Assembly (NCBI RefSeq): GCF_003945595.2
Contig: NW_024104998.1
Span: 4,335,790 to 4,399,789, forward strand
Length of the DNA: 64,000 nucleotides
Direction of reading: 5' to 3'
From: Pipra filicauda
Taxonomy: Eukaryota > Chordata > Aves > Passeriformes > Pipridae
Shown here: positions 33,676 to 47,500 of the stretch, in pieces
Numbering within the stretch: position 1 is the stretch's first letter
Layout of the letters: each line of letters starts with the position of its first letter
The notes under the pieces: generated by a model
What the model saw: only the letters and a program-made list of their open reading frames with translations
What the model was told of the DNA's origin: nothing
The model's database searches: none
Program-made: the position numbers and the translations under genes

Positions 33676-36149
33676 AAAGAATTTAAAATAATATAAAAGA
33701 AGCAGTAATAGAAAAATAATAGGCACTCATTAAAGCATAAGTGGCACAGACAGGACAGCAATTTGAGAGAGACTCCAAGGAACACCTGAGTTCATTCAAT
33801 GACAAAAACACAGGGAAAAGTTCACTGTATAAAATTAGGTTTACAAGGATTTACATTCTTCATAGAAGAAGAGGTAAAGATAAAGCAAAGACATATGTAA
33901 AACTAAAACACTGAGGCGTGTATGAGCTAGAGTTTTGGAAACTCATTCTCAATTTGTTAACAGGGTAGAATGTCTTTTCTCTAGAAATTCCAGCATTTAC
34001 CTGGTCACCACTTGCATTGGTTTTCTGTATATTATTTCTTCCTCAAGGCATTATCATTAAGTACTTAAAATCCAAATTGTCAACCTACTTTATAATAATG
34101 TAGCAATTTTAAAACAAGCAGTGAAGAGTGGATTACAAAAAATGCAATCCAAGTCAGACATTCTTCACCCAATATTGTCACAGAAAAAACCCCAAATCCC
34201 CAGAAAAAAAAAGCAGTATGTTTTGACATTCATTTTTTTCATCATTTCCTTTCTTATTGTAGTGTATTCTTATTTCCTACTATTTTAGAGAAAGTCATGT
34301 TGACCAACGTAATAAGAATATTTACAAATTTGATTCTAAGAAATGTGCTCTTCATGTGATAAAGATGGGTTGCTTTTATTTGTTCAAGGAAAAATAATGT
34401 AGGAAATAAATTTTACTTTCAAGTATGAGGCAATAAGTTGCACTTTGATGTGTGGATATTCATCAGTTCCTGTTCTTGTTTCCAGTTTGGAGCCTGGGAA
34501 AACAAGTTTTGCAACACTTAAGAGAAATGAAAACAAACAAAGAAAAACATTCTTAATTTCTAATGGTAGTTCCACTGTGTTTATTTGAAATGTATCACAC
34601 AATAATTTACAATCTTGACTAAATTTATTACTAAAATTTTGGAAAATATTTAAAAATACTTTGAGGAATAATACACAGGTCCCTCTACTGACCTGTTGTT
34701 CAGACTAACACTAGACATACTCAGTAGGCTAAAGCTGGGAAAGCTGGCATCTTTTCTGTAGACAGTGGTCCACCTAATGCATAGCCACTTACATTTTATT
34801 ACACTTATATTTTCTGACCATAAATCCTAAATTCAGCCTTTTTTGTTTCATCTTGTTACTTCCAATTCTGATGAACAACTCAAAATATTACAGCACATAG
34901 AAAAAGTGCTTGTCTTGAGGTATTCTAATTCTGAAAGTTAATAAATGCTGCTCCTTCTGTCTTCGCTGATTTTAAATATTTTATTCACCTGCTATTACCT
35001 GGTTTTATACATAGGAATCTTTTCCATTTTGTTCCCATTTCTTTCATGACTCTGAGCAGAAAAATTGCTATTTAGTGAATCAAAATGCATCCAACACTGG
35101 AAACCAATTTGAGAACAATCTGGAATGAACTAGATTGTGTTGGTGGGACAGTATCCTGAGTAACCTGATGGAGGCTGCAAATGGTCTACGTGGACTTTAT
35201 AGAATATCCCAATTGCCTTTCTGTAGAAATGGCAGCTCAAATAAAGGATTGTTGTGTTTCTCATGAATATCATCTTACAGAGCCAAGAAAAGCAGCTGGA
35301 CTGATGGTTCTTCACAACTCATTTGGATAAGCAATGAGAAGGGTGAGCTGGAAACAAGCTGTGACAGGAGCCCTCTGCTTTCAAAGATTTGTGGCCATTT
35401 GCAGATACCCTTATTGGTCTGAAGAGGCTACTAAAGAATGTGTTTAATTGATGATTAATTTAGTACACAGTTCTGTGATCACTAATATTGAATTACCTGA
35501 AAAAACGTATTTGAGCCAATTCAGAAGCAGGTATGTGATCATTTCAAATTAGCAAGATCACACAGTGGTGATATTTTGGTCTACTTGTTTGTTTTCTGCC
35601 TTATACTCAGGGCATTACACCTAGTATCGCTAGCCTGGATGGGCATCCAGCCTGCACCTTGCCTGTCCTGTGCCACACGAATTGTTAGTTCAGAAACAAC
35701 ATGGTATTTCTGGAGGCAGCTTCCACAGTGGTCTGCTGTGGGAGAGTAGCTTTCCTTTTCCAGGATTCGGCATTTGCTACAGAAAATTTCCTCGTGGAAA
35801 GGCACTGGACCATCGTTAGCATTGCTGCCGTGCTCAAGTTGCTCTTTAACAGCTGCAGTAGCAGTAGGCAGGTAGTCCCATTCCTGGACACAGACACACA
35901 GCAGTATGAAGCATCCATGTAGCACATGCAGCTTTTATTTTCCTCTGGGAGAAGAACATCAGGCAACATACGTTGATGTTGAGTTAATGAAGTCAAAGCT
36001 GGCAGCACTGAGGGAAAAAAATTGATACCAGTTAAAGTTACCAAACCCCTCCCCTTGTTGCACAGAGTTTGTAAGAAGTAGCTTGTATCTGGGACAGAAA
36101 ATAGTTATCACTGGAGCAACTCTGGGCATCAAGAAGAATATTGCCTTGA
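33676..36149. other. Intergenic between SINE and second LTR
   Basis: About 2.5 kb without a recognised gene or repeat. A 114-codon minus frame at 35581-35925 matches nothing I know and has no visible splice or promoter context. Confidence 0.7.
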
Positions 36150-37373
36150 TGTGGTGGTTTGAAAAACCTTTTCTCTGAGGTAGTAATGGTTTGCCCCACT
36201 GATAACACTGGACCAATCAATAGTCCACGTGCGCCCTACAGAAATTACATGCCCACAGAAACGGAAGAGAAGGTAGGGAAGATAGTTTAGAAGGGAGGTA
36301 GCCGTGATCTGAGCCACGAGGAGGCAGGGGGCCAGTGAGCCCCTCTGGGGGCCAAGGGCCAAGGGCCCCCAGACCCCAGCCGAGGCTACGGGAGACCCGG
36401 TATAGTTTCAAAGCTGGACCGGGTCCCGTAATCAAGAGCTGGAAAAGTTTCCTTACTGTCAGCAGCAGCAGAAGACACTGAAAGCGGCAGCGGAGCAGTC
36501 CTGAACAGAGACAACGGTGGCTAAAAGCCAAAAGATAGCCAGTAGCAACGAGATAATGTGAAGCCAGCTGAAAGACACAGAGATGTTCCTGCAGGAGGGA
36601 GAGCTGGCAGCAAAACAGAGGTAAAATCAACAGAGCCGGTTTGGGGTAAGACTATTATTTTCCCAAAAACCAGAGACTCTCTGAAGAGGAGGGGTGGAGG
36701 ACTTCCAAACCCTTAGGGAGTCCCGAAATGCAGCAGCAGCTAGAGAGAGGGAGAAAGGAGCTGAAAATCCGGAGTTGTCCTGAGAGCTGAGCCAGGACGG
36801 AATGGGGAGGAGGTGGCCGTGCCCTCTGCTGCTACTGTTGCTGTTTCTATCAAGCTGTCGAGCTTAGACAGAGCAAAAGAGCGCTGGTAAGACTGAACTG
36901 AAAGCTGCCTTCAATGTTCTAACCCAAGAGGAGTGAAGATCTACAAGGAAATCCCCGAAGGCTCGGGCTCAGGGTTGAAGTTTCCACAAAGTGAGAATAA
37001 AAATCCTGACTGCCATACTTAAATATGCTGCCTCAGGAAAATGAAGGACACTAACCAGTGCCACAAAAAACTGAAATGAAGGAACTGTGGCCTGAGGAGT
37101 GACAGAAAGACTTTTCTCTTTTCTTCTTGGACTTTTATTGAAGAAAAGGAGAAATTTAATTTAATGTAAATATATATGTGGGTGTAAATAAACCTCTGTA
37201 AATATTTCCCCTTCCCCCCAATAACGGATGGTTGTGTTTTGTCTGAAAACTCTCCACATGAGGTGAAAAAGATATCAAGTCCATACCATCACTAAACCCT
37301 CTCACAGAGGCAAACTGTGGGAAGGGTTGCTTGAACTTAAAAATTAGATTCTTGGGAGTTTCAAACCACCACA
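36150..37373 (+). mobile_element. Solo LTR (1.2 kb) with 15-bp terminal inverted repeats
   Basis: The element starts TGTGGTGGTTTGAAA (36150) and ends with the exact reverse complement TTTCAAACCACCACA (37373). It is flanked by cttga (36145-36149) and cttgg (37374-37378), a 5-bp target-site duplication with one mismatch. TG..CA ends, 5-bp duplication and an AATAAA at 37187-37192 fit a class III (ERVL-like) LTR reading on the plus strand. No gag, pol or env relic lies beside it. Open frames inside are not taken as genes. Confidence 0.8.
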
Positions 37374-37378
37374 CTTGG

Positions 37379-40300
37379 TTATGTAAAACCTGGAAACATC
37401 TAACTTTTGCTGGTACATTACCCATCAACCTGGGCTTAGGAATATGACAACTCCCTGTGTAGGTTAGGAGGTGACACCTGCATCCCATAAAGTTCTCATC
37501 CTGCATCCTCTGTGGACAGGGAGGATGTATTAGGCGGCTGCGCTACCTGTAATGGCAACATCTCTTTATTCCCTGTCTCCTGGCCTGGCACATCATCAGG
37601 AATGTTGAGAGGAGCCATCTTGGATCATTTTTACAGATACTTTACTGTTGTCAGCTCAGGCTGGCTGGTCTGGCAAGGCATATGGCACTCAAGTCTTTCA
37701 TATCTCCTGCCCGTCTGATGCCGTGCAGCCTTGCCAAGCCTGCTGCTGAGCCCATTTGGAGCAATGCAGTTGCTGAATCGCCCTCATACTGGATGAGCCT
37801 GCTTATCTCTTCTTGCACTTAGCAGCAACTTAGCTGTTGCTAGAATCTCTTGTTTACCACCTCAGGGTCAGGCTTCAAAATGTCTGTCCAGCATGTCTAA
37901 AAGGATGCTGGAAGGCTACTGAACTTCCCTTCCAAACCAGGCTCTCGTTTGCATGCTGCGTCCTTCACAAAAACCCAGAAAGCCAAAAGAGCAGATGGTG
38001 GTGGGGTAGGAGTGTAACAAGTGGAACTACAGCCAGTCCCTCCACCAGCTGTAACTTGATCATTTCCTGTGAAATTTGGGTGGGTCACATTGTCAGGGAC
38101 AACCTGACTAATCATTTTCTGTTGAGTGGTTGACAGCTGTTTGCTGTAACTTGAAATCGTGCGTATGTTGGACGAGCAGTAAATCACCTTTTCTCTGACT
38201 TTCCTGTTTCCAGTTGTTGTTTTACCCTGAAGCCCTTTGTATCCCGTTCTTGGAGCCAGGCCCTGCTGACTTTGGAATCCCAGCTGTGCTGTCCCATCCA
38301 TTGCAGCTCTGCAATGGTCTTTGCCCCAGGCTTTGAAATGTTTGAAATTTCAACCCTGAACACCTTTGATGCCACCCAGCCCTGCTGTGAGACCCCCCAA
38401 ATAATGATCTCAGCTGGAAACAAATTAAAAGTAGGAAGTCATTGAAAAACAAAGGCAAAAAGCAAATCAAATCTTGAACAAAATTGGAAACAGAAACTAT
38501 TTTCACACACACTTGGAGTGTGAAAGACGGGCATTACCAGAGTTCTTGTCCTGGATCAGCTTGTAGCAAATATCTCATACAGTATCTCCTGTGGGCAGTG
38601 CCTGCTCTAGTAGGAGTTGTTCCTTAGCAGCCACTGAGCCTCGACTAAGTTATCTGGCATGGAAGCGTTTAGGATAGGATATGAAGGGGTCAGGAAGGCT
38701 AAGTCTGAGGTAGCAGGAGATTCTGAGGAAGTAGGAGTTACTAATGTTAATTATGGTGTAACCAACCTATCCTGAGTCTATATTAGCATATGTGATCTTA
38801 CCAGAGGATGTATTTGTCACCTGGCTCCACTCTTTGGATGTTCTAGGTTATTTTGTTTAGTCCAGGATGAAGGCTGTTCTTTCTTGTCATCACATCTTTA
38901 TTGCATCCACACATTTGCTGCCACAGAACTGTTGAGCTTACTGGCTACCATGCATACCCTGTGCTTGCTGTTCTTTTTTTGCCACAGTTAGCAGAATTGG
39001 TTTAGTAAGTAAATAAAAGTAATCCTTCTTCTTTCCTTATCTAAACAAACCATTAAACTTTCCAAAGGTTATTTGAAAGTGTACACAAGCAGCTCCTGCC
39101 CTGCCTGGATGGGCTCAGCTGTTGGCAGCTTCTGTGAGCATATTCTTTGGATAGATGGGTCCTTAGCTGTGAAGGGTTGCGGGTTGGAGTGAGGGATGAC
39201 AAACCTACGTTGGTGTTTTGGGGAAAATGAGACCTCCTAGGATGAGTGGAAGCATATACATTTCTGAAGGATGCATGGCATGGTCTACTGCCTTGGAGAC
39301 AGAAATAAGTGTGGACTTGCAACAAGGTGGATGGCAGCAAAGGCAGATTGCTTCACTGGTGACACCTCTTCTACTTTACAGACAAGACTAACTCTTGAAA
39401 ATGTGGTAAGTGGCACTTTCCAAGGGAGGGGGCTTCTGGGGACTAGAGAGCAATACTGGGACGCACTGCAATCACAGACCTGGAAGGCTTGCAGAAATAT
39501 GACATGCAATTCAACCTGACACACACTATGGTGGTGTGGGGGTCAGGAACACGCTGGGTAGTAATGGGGAAGTACCATAGAGCACAAGCCTGGGACAAAC
39601 CAAGGCAGAAGCCTCTGGCATAGACTTAGGGGCATGCAAGAGTTAGGGAGCAGCATTCCTTGTGTGCTAGTTTGTTGGTATAGTACTTGGGACCAGAGTG
39701 AATGCCTAAAAACTGCTAAGATAACCCAGGAAAAGAGAAAAAAATAAAGCCTTCTTGGAGCACTTGTGAATAGATTGGGCTTTTGGCTACTGAGACTGTT
39801 TAATTTCTCTTTGGCTGTCTTTTCCATGTGGGCAGGTTTTGTGCTCAGATTTGTCCTCTACCTTAAAGTGAGTGGTATACTTAAGTATAACAAAAGAATA
39901 CCTATATTCTATGACATGGAATCCCTTTTCTTCTCTGAAAGTATGTGTACGTCCCTGCTTAGGATATGGTCCATAATGACACCATAAAGCTGTCAGCACC
40001 CATCCTTTCCTTTCCACTGTTGCCCCTAAGCACCTTGCAGATTTTTTCAGAGGTGTGTCTTCTGCCCTGAACTTTCCCAAGTCCCTTTGATGTCCCCACT
40101 GAGGCATCTGTGGAAATGAACTGTATCTTGCTATATACTGCCCACAAAGGTCTGCAGTGTGGTGCAGCCTAAGGGGTGGTTTCTGAGGAACACCAGCTAT
40201 ATTTATGGCTTGCACAGATTTATGGCTTGACTTTAGCTAGCTTGGCTCTGAGTCAATGACAATGATGTATTAGCAGACTGTCTGTGAGAATGCTGAGGCA

Positions 40301-41598
40301 AAGAGAAGGTTAAGGAAAAGAACTGATGAAGAGATGTGAGACAAGGCAGGAATCTAGGGTAAGATCTATGAAAATGAAGTCTGACTGGTGAGTGTCCAGT
40401 AGAGACAGCTGTGCATGTAAGATGAGGCGTTTGCAGGTTACATCCAAGGATAGTTATCTTTGAACAGAGTGGAGGCAAGAGGGCATTGGAGCAGACTCTT
40501 GGAGTGGTGCTAGCTGTGAGAGAGCCACTAAATTTATACTACAGCAAAGCCAGCTTAAAATTAATTGATACAAATTTAATCCATAAAAATATTCTACTGT
40601 ATGTATCAGGGCAGTGTTTTGTATTAGATAGCCACTGTAGTGATGGTCCACTATTATTTAAAGTGAGGTTTACTGTTGTATTGAACAACAGCCTTGGAGG
40701 CAAGGGTGGCACTATAAATACAACTCAAATGTCAAAATCAATTTCAGACTGAGCTCTGGAAGGATTAGGCTATTATTGTAGATGTCATGCCTGTTTAGAG
40801 ATGTCAGATTAGCTAAGTTAATTTTCATATGAAGTAACATTCGTATGAAGTAAATTGAAAAGCATATGGACAAATTTTTTTCTGTGGTCCATACTGTAAC
40901 ATTAAATTTTATTTAACAACTTCCATTAACAAATAAAACAGTTCACGCTACCAAAGCAAGGTTATCAGTGCAACCTGCAATTAGGTTCCATACATGTGCA
41001 CATGCTGCTGTCACTGAGGCAGCCCTCTTGCTCACAAAGGATTAAATTTAGGCACTCTGGTACTCGGCAGTAAATAAACCTTGCTCGAAAAAGGAAATGC
41101 AGTGTGTACTCCCCAAACCAACAGAGAGGCATACATTGCATTAGGCATGCAAATTGCTTAATGATAAGTATGGCTAATTTGTATTTGTGTGTCTATAACA
41201 GCATTTCTTCAGGTGCAGCTGTGAGGGGGCTTTTGAAATGTGCAAGCCCAGGGATAAACTGAATGAACCCAATCTTTAACATTCTTAACTATGTGATACA
41301 GAGTAGATTCTAATCTGATTCTAATGTACTTTGTAAATTACTGTAGCAACAGTTTTTCCAGCCTTTACAACTTATGTTAAATAAAACTGTTGAAAGTAAA
41401 TAGGAAAAAAACCCCCTTATTTCGGACCTGAAAAATCAAAAGGATAATATGTCTTTTCCAAGTCTTTTTTCTCCCAGGAAGACCACCAAATAGGGAACTA
41501 CAAGGAGAGCGTTGGCCATCAGAACTGTCCAGAAGATGTGTAGCTGCTAAGAGTCTCCCAGCATCTTGGATATTGTCACTAAAAGAGCTCACTTGGAT
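37379..41598. other. Intergenic between second LTR and CR1
   Basis: About 4.2 kb of moderate G+C. Several overlapping open frames on both strands (37.5-40.2 kb) look like chance or decayed repeat sequence. No family recognised. Confidence 0.65.
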
Positions 41599-42818
41599 TC
41601 ATAGAAACATAGAATGGTTTGGGTTGGAAAGGACCTTAAAGATCATCTAGTTCCAACCCCCTGCCATGGGCAGGGACACCTATTACTAGACCAGGTTTCT
41701 CAGAGTTCCATCCAGCTTAGCCTTGAACACTGCCAGGGATGGGGCATCCACAACTTCTCTGGGCAACCTGTGCCAGGGCCTTACCACCCTCACAGTAAAG
41801 AATTTCTTCCTAATATCTAACCTAAACCTACTCTCCTTCAGTTTGAATCCATTCTCCCTTGTCCTGTTACTACATGCTCTCATAAAAAAATCCCTCTCCA
41901 TCTTTCTTCAAGGCTACCTTCAGGTACTAGAAGGTCATAGGTAGGTCACCCTCAAGTCTTTTCCAGGCTAACCAACCCAATGCTTTCAGCCTTTCCTCGT
42001 AGGAGAGGTGCTCCATCCCTTTAATCATCTTGGTGACACTCTTTTGGACTTGCTCCAGCAGGTCAATGTCCTTCCTGTGTTGGGGGGACCCCAGAGCACT
42101 CTACGTGGGATCTCACCAGAGTAGAGTAGAGGGGCAGAGTCACCTCCCTTGACCTGCTGGCCACACTGCTTGTGATGCAGCCCAGGATACCATTGGCTTT
42201 GTGGATGCGAGCACATATTGCCGGTTCACGTCCAGCCTCTCATCTACCAGCACCCCAAATCCTTCTTGGCAGGACTGCTCTCAATCTGTTCATCCACCAG
42301 CCTATGTTGATACAGGAGGTTTCCCCAACCCAGGTAGAGCACCTTGCACTTGGTCTTGTTAAACCTCATGAGATTCCCATGGGTCCATTCTCGAGCTTTT
42401 CCAGGTCCCTCTGGATGGCATCCTGTCCTTCAGGTGGGTCAACTGCACCACTCAGCTTGGTGTAATCTGCAGATTTGCTGAGGGTGCACTCGATTCCTTG
42501 ATCTATGTCATTAATGAAGGTAGGAAATACAGATCCCTGAGGGGCACCACTTGTCACTGATGTACACTGAGAGTCTGAGCCATTGACCACTACCCTTGAA
42601 TGCAAGAGTCCCATCAATTTCTTATCCATCTAACAGTCCACTCATTAAATCCACTTCTCTCCAATTAAGAGAGAAGGATGTTGTGGGAGACTGTGTCAAA
42701 GGTTTTACAGCGGTCCAGATAAATGATATCTGTAACCATTCCCTTGTCCACTGATGTAGTCACTCAATCATAGAAGGCCACTAGGTTGGACAGAGAGGAC
42801 TTGCTCTTTGTGAAATTG
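41599..42818 (-). mobile_element. CR1 LINE, about 1.2 kb, with reverse-transcriptase remnant
   Basis: The longest CR1 copy in the window. It has a complete-looking 3' end ('catagaatggtttgggttgg') and, further on, reverse-transcriptase text in the minus frame at 42366-42629: SGAPQGSV, then [15 protein letters not shown], where the catalytic FADD-type motif has become SADY. Frames are broken, so the copy is inactive. It lies in the TGS1-LYN intergenic region. Confidence 0.93.
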
Positions 42819-44174
42819 CATCATTTTCAGGCTCTTAAATGGGCTAAAATGGGACACAGATGACCATATCTGACACTGCGTGTTCTCCTCCTTCTCTGAC
42901 TTCTGATTTCCTCTTCAGTTTGGCATTTAGACTTAATAAGAGTATATAGAGGAACTATGAAGATTTCATCTCTTTCTGTAAATTTTCAAATGCTCTTTAT
43001 CAATAACATTATTATTGCAGAACAGGTCACAGTTTTGGATAACTATTGACATCTACCTAGATGCTTAATGAGATTGATTAGTCATAGAAATATTTTTAAA
43101 AATGGAAAAAAACCACTCACAGCAGACGTAGATACTTCTTAATTTGCAGATGTTGCCGAAAATGTAAAATATCTCTTGATTGAGTAATACACTAAATGAT
43201 TTCTCTAGAAACAGAAACGTGCACACATTTTAACCACGGTAGCTGCTGTCCCATTGCTTGGTAACATTACTCAAAATGTTGCTCTGCTTTGCCATCACCT
43301 CTGCATGAGTGTAGTGCATTGTCAGGGACTGACATTACCCGGCCTCCAGAGTACCTGCGTGCCCTGATGTGTCAAATCCATGTCTGCCAGCTACAGTGAC
43401 AGGGTCACTGAGCAACAGCCAGTTGATCCGTCAAGCTCATAATCAGAGGAATGGTTCACAGAGGTCCTGAATAAGTAGAGGAACTTACTACTAGTGATAG
43501 CCACAGCCCTGATGACCATTTTTAGCAAAAACTGTCAAGTGACTCTTATGAGAGTGGATTCCACAAGATGAGTATGTTGCAAAACAGATGGGAATGTGAC
43601 TGCACAGCAAGTGAGTGGACATGCCTTTTATGTTAAAGAATATTAAGGAATCGGAGCCTGGGCATCACTATCTGCTACCCCTACATCTGTGTCTCAGAGT
43701 TGTCTGTCTTAGACATCTGTGTCTGTGAGAGAATAAGCCTAGTGCAAAACCTGGAATCACTCACTTTTCTGGATAATTGTCTTATGTGAGTAACCTTCCA
43801 TTTCATACTCTCCATAATTTATGCACACCGCTGCAAAATTAATTAGATTTTTAGTAAGCCATTTTTGAGAGAAACCCACATCAACACTAACCTTTGATAT
43901 GAATCAGTGGAACAACAGCTCTCTCCAATAAAAGCTTTTTGGAACAAATTCTTAAGATGCTCTAGCCAAAGAGCCACTACAGAGTACAGCTGGAACTATA
44001 TGGCCACTTTTCTCATACTATTTTTTTGCCTTCCTACCTTCCATTTTCTTTTGCATGCAGCATCCTAATTGCTATGGGTTTTGGTTTTTGAAGGTTTCCC
44101 TCCTTGTTCTCTTTATTCTTCTGCCTTTTCTCCTATCCTGTTATCTTTCAACTCTTGTCATCAGGGATCAATTT

Positions 44175-44560
44175 GCAAACTGGAGCTGGTTCAGCAGAGG
44201 GCCACAAAGATGATTAGAGAACTGGATCACATGATGCATGAGGAAAATCTAAGACCTGTGTTCATCATGAAGAAGAGATGGCTCAGTGAAGTTTTAATCA
44301 TAATCTTCAGCTAGTTGAAGACGTGTTATAGAGAAGGTGCCAGATTCTTGGGTGGGCAGAATGAGATGATAAGATGCAATAGCTGAAGTTACAGAAGTAA
44401 AAATTCCAGATAGATCTAAGGAAAAGTATTTTCTTCATGAGAGTGGTTAAATGTACAAGTGCCCAGAGAGCCTGTAGGATCTCCATTCTTGGAGATACTC
44501 AAAACTCCGAGAGAGGGCCCTCATCAACCCAATACAACTTTGAAGCTAGCCCTGATATTA
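44175..44560 (+). mobile_element. CR1 LINE 3' fragment, plus orientation
   Basis: Sense-oriented CR1 text: 'ctggttcagcagagggccac' then 'aaagatgattagagaactgg', followed by decayed forms of 'ttcttcatgagagtggtta' and 'gcccagagagcctgtaggat'. It has the opposite orientation to the other CR1 copies here and is considerably diverged. Confidence 0.75.
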
Positions 44561-47500
44561 GTGAGAAGGTGAACTCCAACATAAATTGTTCTCTGGTTTT
44601 ATCTTGGTCTGCTAATCTCTGTTTTCTTAAGGCTTTGTTTTCAAATAAGCTTCATTTTAACCCACCCCACTCAAGCCTTCTGCTCTACCTGGTCACCATC
44701 AGCAACAGTGGCCCCAAAGTGAGATCATGCTATTCATTCACGTAAACACCGTCCACACTGCAATTTTTTATCATGCTCTCCCGTACCTGATTGTCTTTAA
44801 ACTGGAAGAAGTTCCTTTAGCTCTTCACTGCTCTGCAGGTAGTGACTGGAAGAAGTCTATTGAACAAAAATAAAACTGCTGAAAGAGTCACACCCAGCTA
44901 GTTGCATATGAGGTTGAGCCCACCCATCCAGACTGCATCCTGATGCTGTATCCAGTAAGTGCATAGGACAGCACTTCCTTACACTGTGCGCAGCTGTTTC
45001 CCTGCTTGATATTTAAAAACCAATTTAGAAATACAGCTTTTAACATCCAATTTACTGTACTGACAAGAATAGAAAAATCCTGATGAAAAAACATAAAAAC
45101 ATAACAGAGATATTGAGACACATTTGTTCCAAGTTTATCACTGAGGCAAACTGTATAAAAAAAAGCCTAATATTTAATTAAATATAAACAAAAATCAAAG
45201 TAGCAAATGCCTGAGAACTGCATGGTAGCAGCAGTCAGTAGTATATTATTTCTTGGAAGGCAAGTTATGAATACCAGTTTTGGCAAGAGTCTAGTTCTGG
45301 TTACCAACAACGGTATTAACTTTTCATCATGGCATGCAGAGCAAAGTTAAGGCTGCTCACTCATTGTAAACACACAAAGAAACCTAGCTCACTGAAGTTT
45401 CTTGAAAGAATTAGCGCAGAACACAAACTGCTTAGAATGATAAAAATATTTAATTTTAGCACTTAAAAATGTCATTGACATGACAGATCCCCCAGGCACA
45501 GCAGATAAAATCTTCAAGGACTAAGCAGCCCATTTACTTTTGATCTTGTGGCTTCCCCCTCAACTGCACAGTGGAGAACACAAATGAAGATAAACAGGAA
45601 CTGGCATGAGCCACTTCTTTAAAAAGAGAAACAGCAAAAATCTCTGTGAAGGAGTCCCATGGAACTCCCACTGCTCAAAGAACCTGTCAGGTTGAATGAC
45701 ACAGATGGAGGAAAGAGGGACTCGGTAGGGTAGAGGACTTCTCCACTGAGCAGCCACACTTTGCTGGCATGTGCCAGGAAGGAGCTGACAAGGAGATCCC
45801 AAAACTGTGTGGACCCTCAGATAGGGAGTGTGTAAATGCAACAAGGTCTGGTGGGAACCAGATCCCCCAGCTATGGGGATGAGCTTCAGCCAGGATCCCA
45901 GGACAGCTTTCCTGGGTGTCACATTTGTGAGTGGGAATATGTCTGCCACACTGTACTGGGGCAGGACATGAAGGCAAAGAGAGGCAGAAGCAGAAGTTTG
46001 TGAGCCACAAAGACATCTGTAGGACAGTCTTATGGTTCTTGTTCATCTGGCTGTGTGGGTGAAGGGAAGGCTATGCAGAGGAGGGGTGTTTAATCCAGCC
46101 TCAGCTCCAAGACAGTCAGGAAGCACCTGCCCAAGACCACCACACTGCACACCTACCTCTGACAGCAGCTGTGTACAGTCCTCCGAGGCTGAGTGCATCA
46201 GCTAGGATCAAACTCCTGTGCAGAGGAGTCATGCAGCATTTGCCAGAGTCTCATGCAACTGCAGGCACAGGTCATGGCTTCTGGGAAGTAACACCGTATT
46301 CCCTTCCCTGGACACCACTGCCTTCAGCTGCAGGCTCCGTCACCCAGCCTGTCCAGCCCCAGGAGACTGGGGCAAAGCCAAGCCATGAAAGGGCAGTTTC
46401 CTTTGTTCCCTTATCATTCTCCTGCATTGTCTGCAAACAACAACATGAACCCTGAGGATGGTTTGTGCTGTACTAAAGGAAAGGGACAGTGGTGACCTCC
46501 ATATAAGCCATACAGCAGTCCTCTGACAGAGAAGTATTTTGGCCAGATGAAGCCGGCTAGATACGGACAGTGGGCAGAGAATTACCTCATGTGAAAACAA
46601 GCGCGTTGCTTCTTAACACGCTGCTGCATATGCTTTGTGAGTGTTATGCTTCTTGACATTATCCAGTATGTAGGTTATGTTGAAACAGGCTTTACAAAAA
46701 TAAATACACACAATGACGAATGTAAAGATCTAACAGAAGCATAACAAAAACTCTCCCTTCCCACCTTCACTATTTATTTTCTGTGACAATTTAAACAAAT
46801 TGTTAATTTCAATTAACTACTCAGAAAAGTCTATTTTTGTGAACTGACTCAACTGTGTCAGTCATCAAAAATAAAGGAAATAAGAACAACTCTAAACTGG
46901 TGTGTTAGTTGTACTCTGAAGTACAAAGAGCAGTAAAGGATTGCAGTGATTACACCAGACTAGGTGATAAGAACATAAAAGAAAAGGGATACCACAATCA
47001 ACAACAACAAACACTGAAAGCAGGTTAGTGGGTAAATTGTAAAGTGTTCTCAGTTAATACAGAAATAAAAATACCACCTAGAACAAAGCAACACTTTCTT
47101 TCCTGTGGCATTTTTTCATAGCATATATTACTAAGCCAACTAAATCAAAAGTTTTAGAAAACAATAGTGTAAGAACGACTAGGAGAGGTAGATATGATTT
47201 AGGTAGTATTTGAAAAAAAGCAGGGAAAGCCCAAATTATTCAGGAAGGCAATATAAAAGGGGAGAAAAGGAAAGGCTCTGTATTACTATTGTCAAACAGC
47301 CTGAAGCTGGATGAAAGAAGAGCTCAAGGGTTAGGAGGGCAATGAAGAAGTGGATAGTAACCTTTGCCTTTTGGTTAAGGCCAGAAAAGAGTGTTTAGAG
47401 TGCTTCCTGGAATAAATAGACTAAAGCTTTTTCACCCACACCAATATTAGTTACTCTAACAGGACTCTGAGGTTTGGGGCTGGGGCTTTTTGAGAATAAG

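Noticed and set aside
35581..35925. 114-codon minus frame with a Cys pattern (CSKC..CGSC)
   Set aside because: No family recognised, no splice or promoter context, and other frames overlap it on both strands. Frames of this size are expected by chance in 64 kb.
36217..36630. 137-codon minus frame
   Set aside because: It lies wholly inside the 1.2-kb LTR and resembles no retroviral or host protein.
42366..42629. 87-codon minus frame as a host or viral polymerase gene
   Set aside because: It is a fragment of the CR1 reverse transcriptase with an altered catalytic motif, embedded in a clear CR1 copy.
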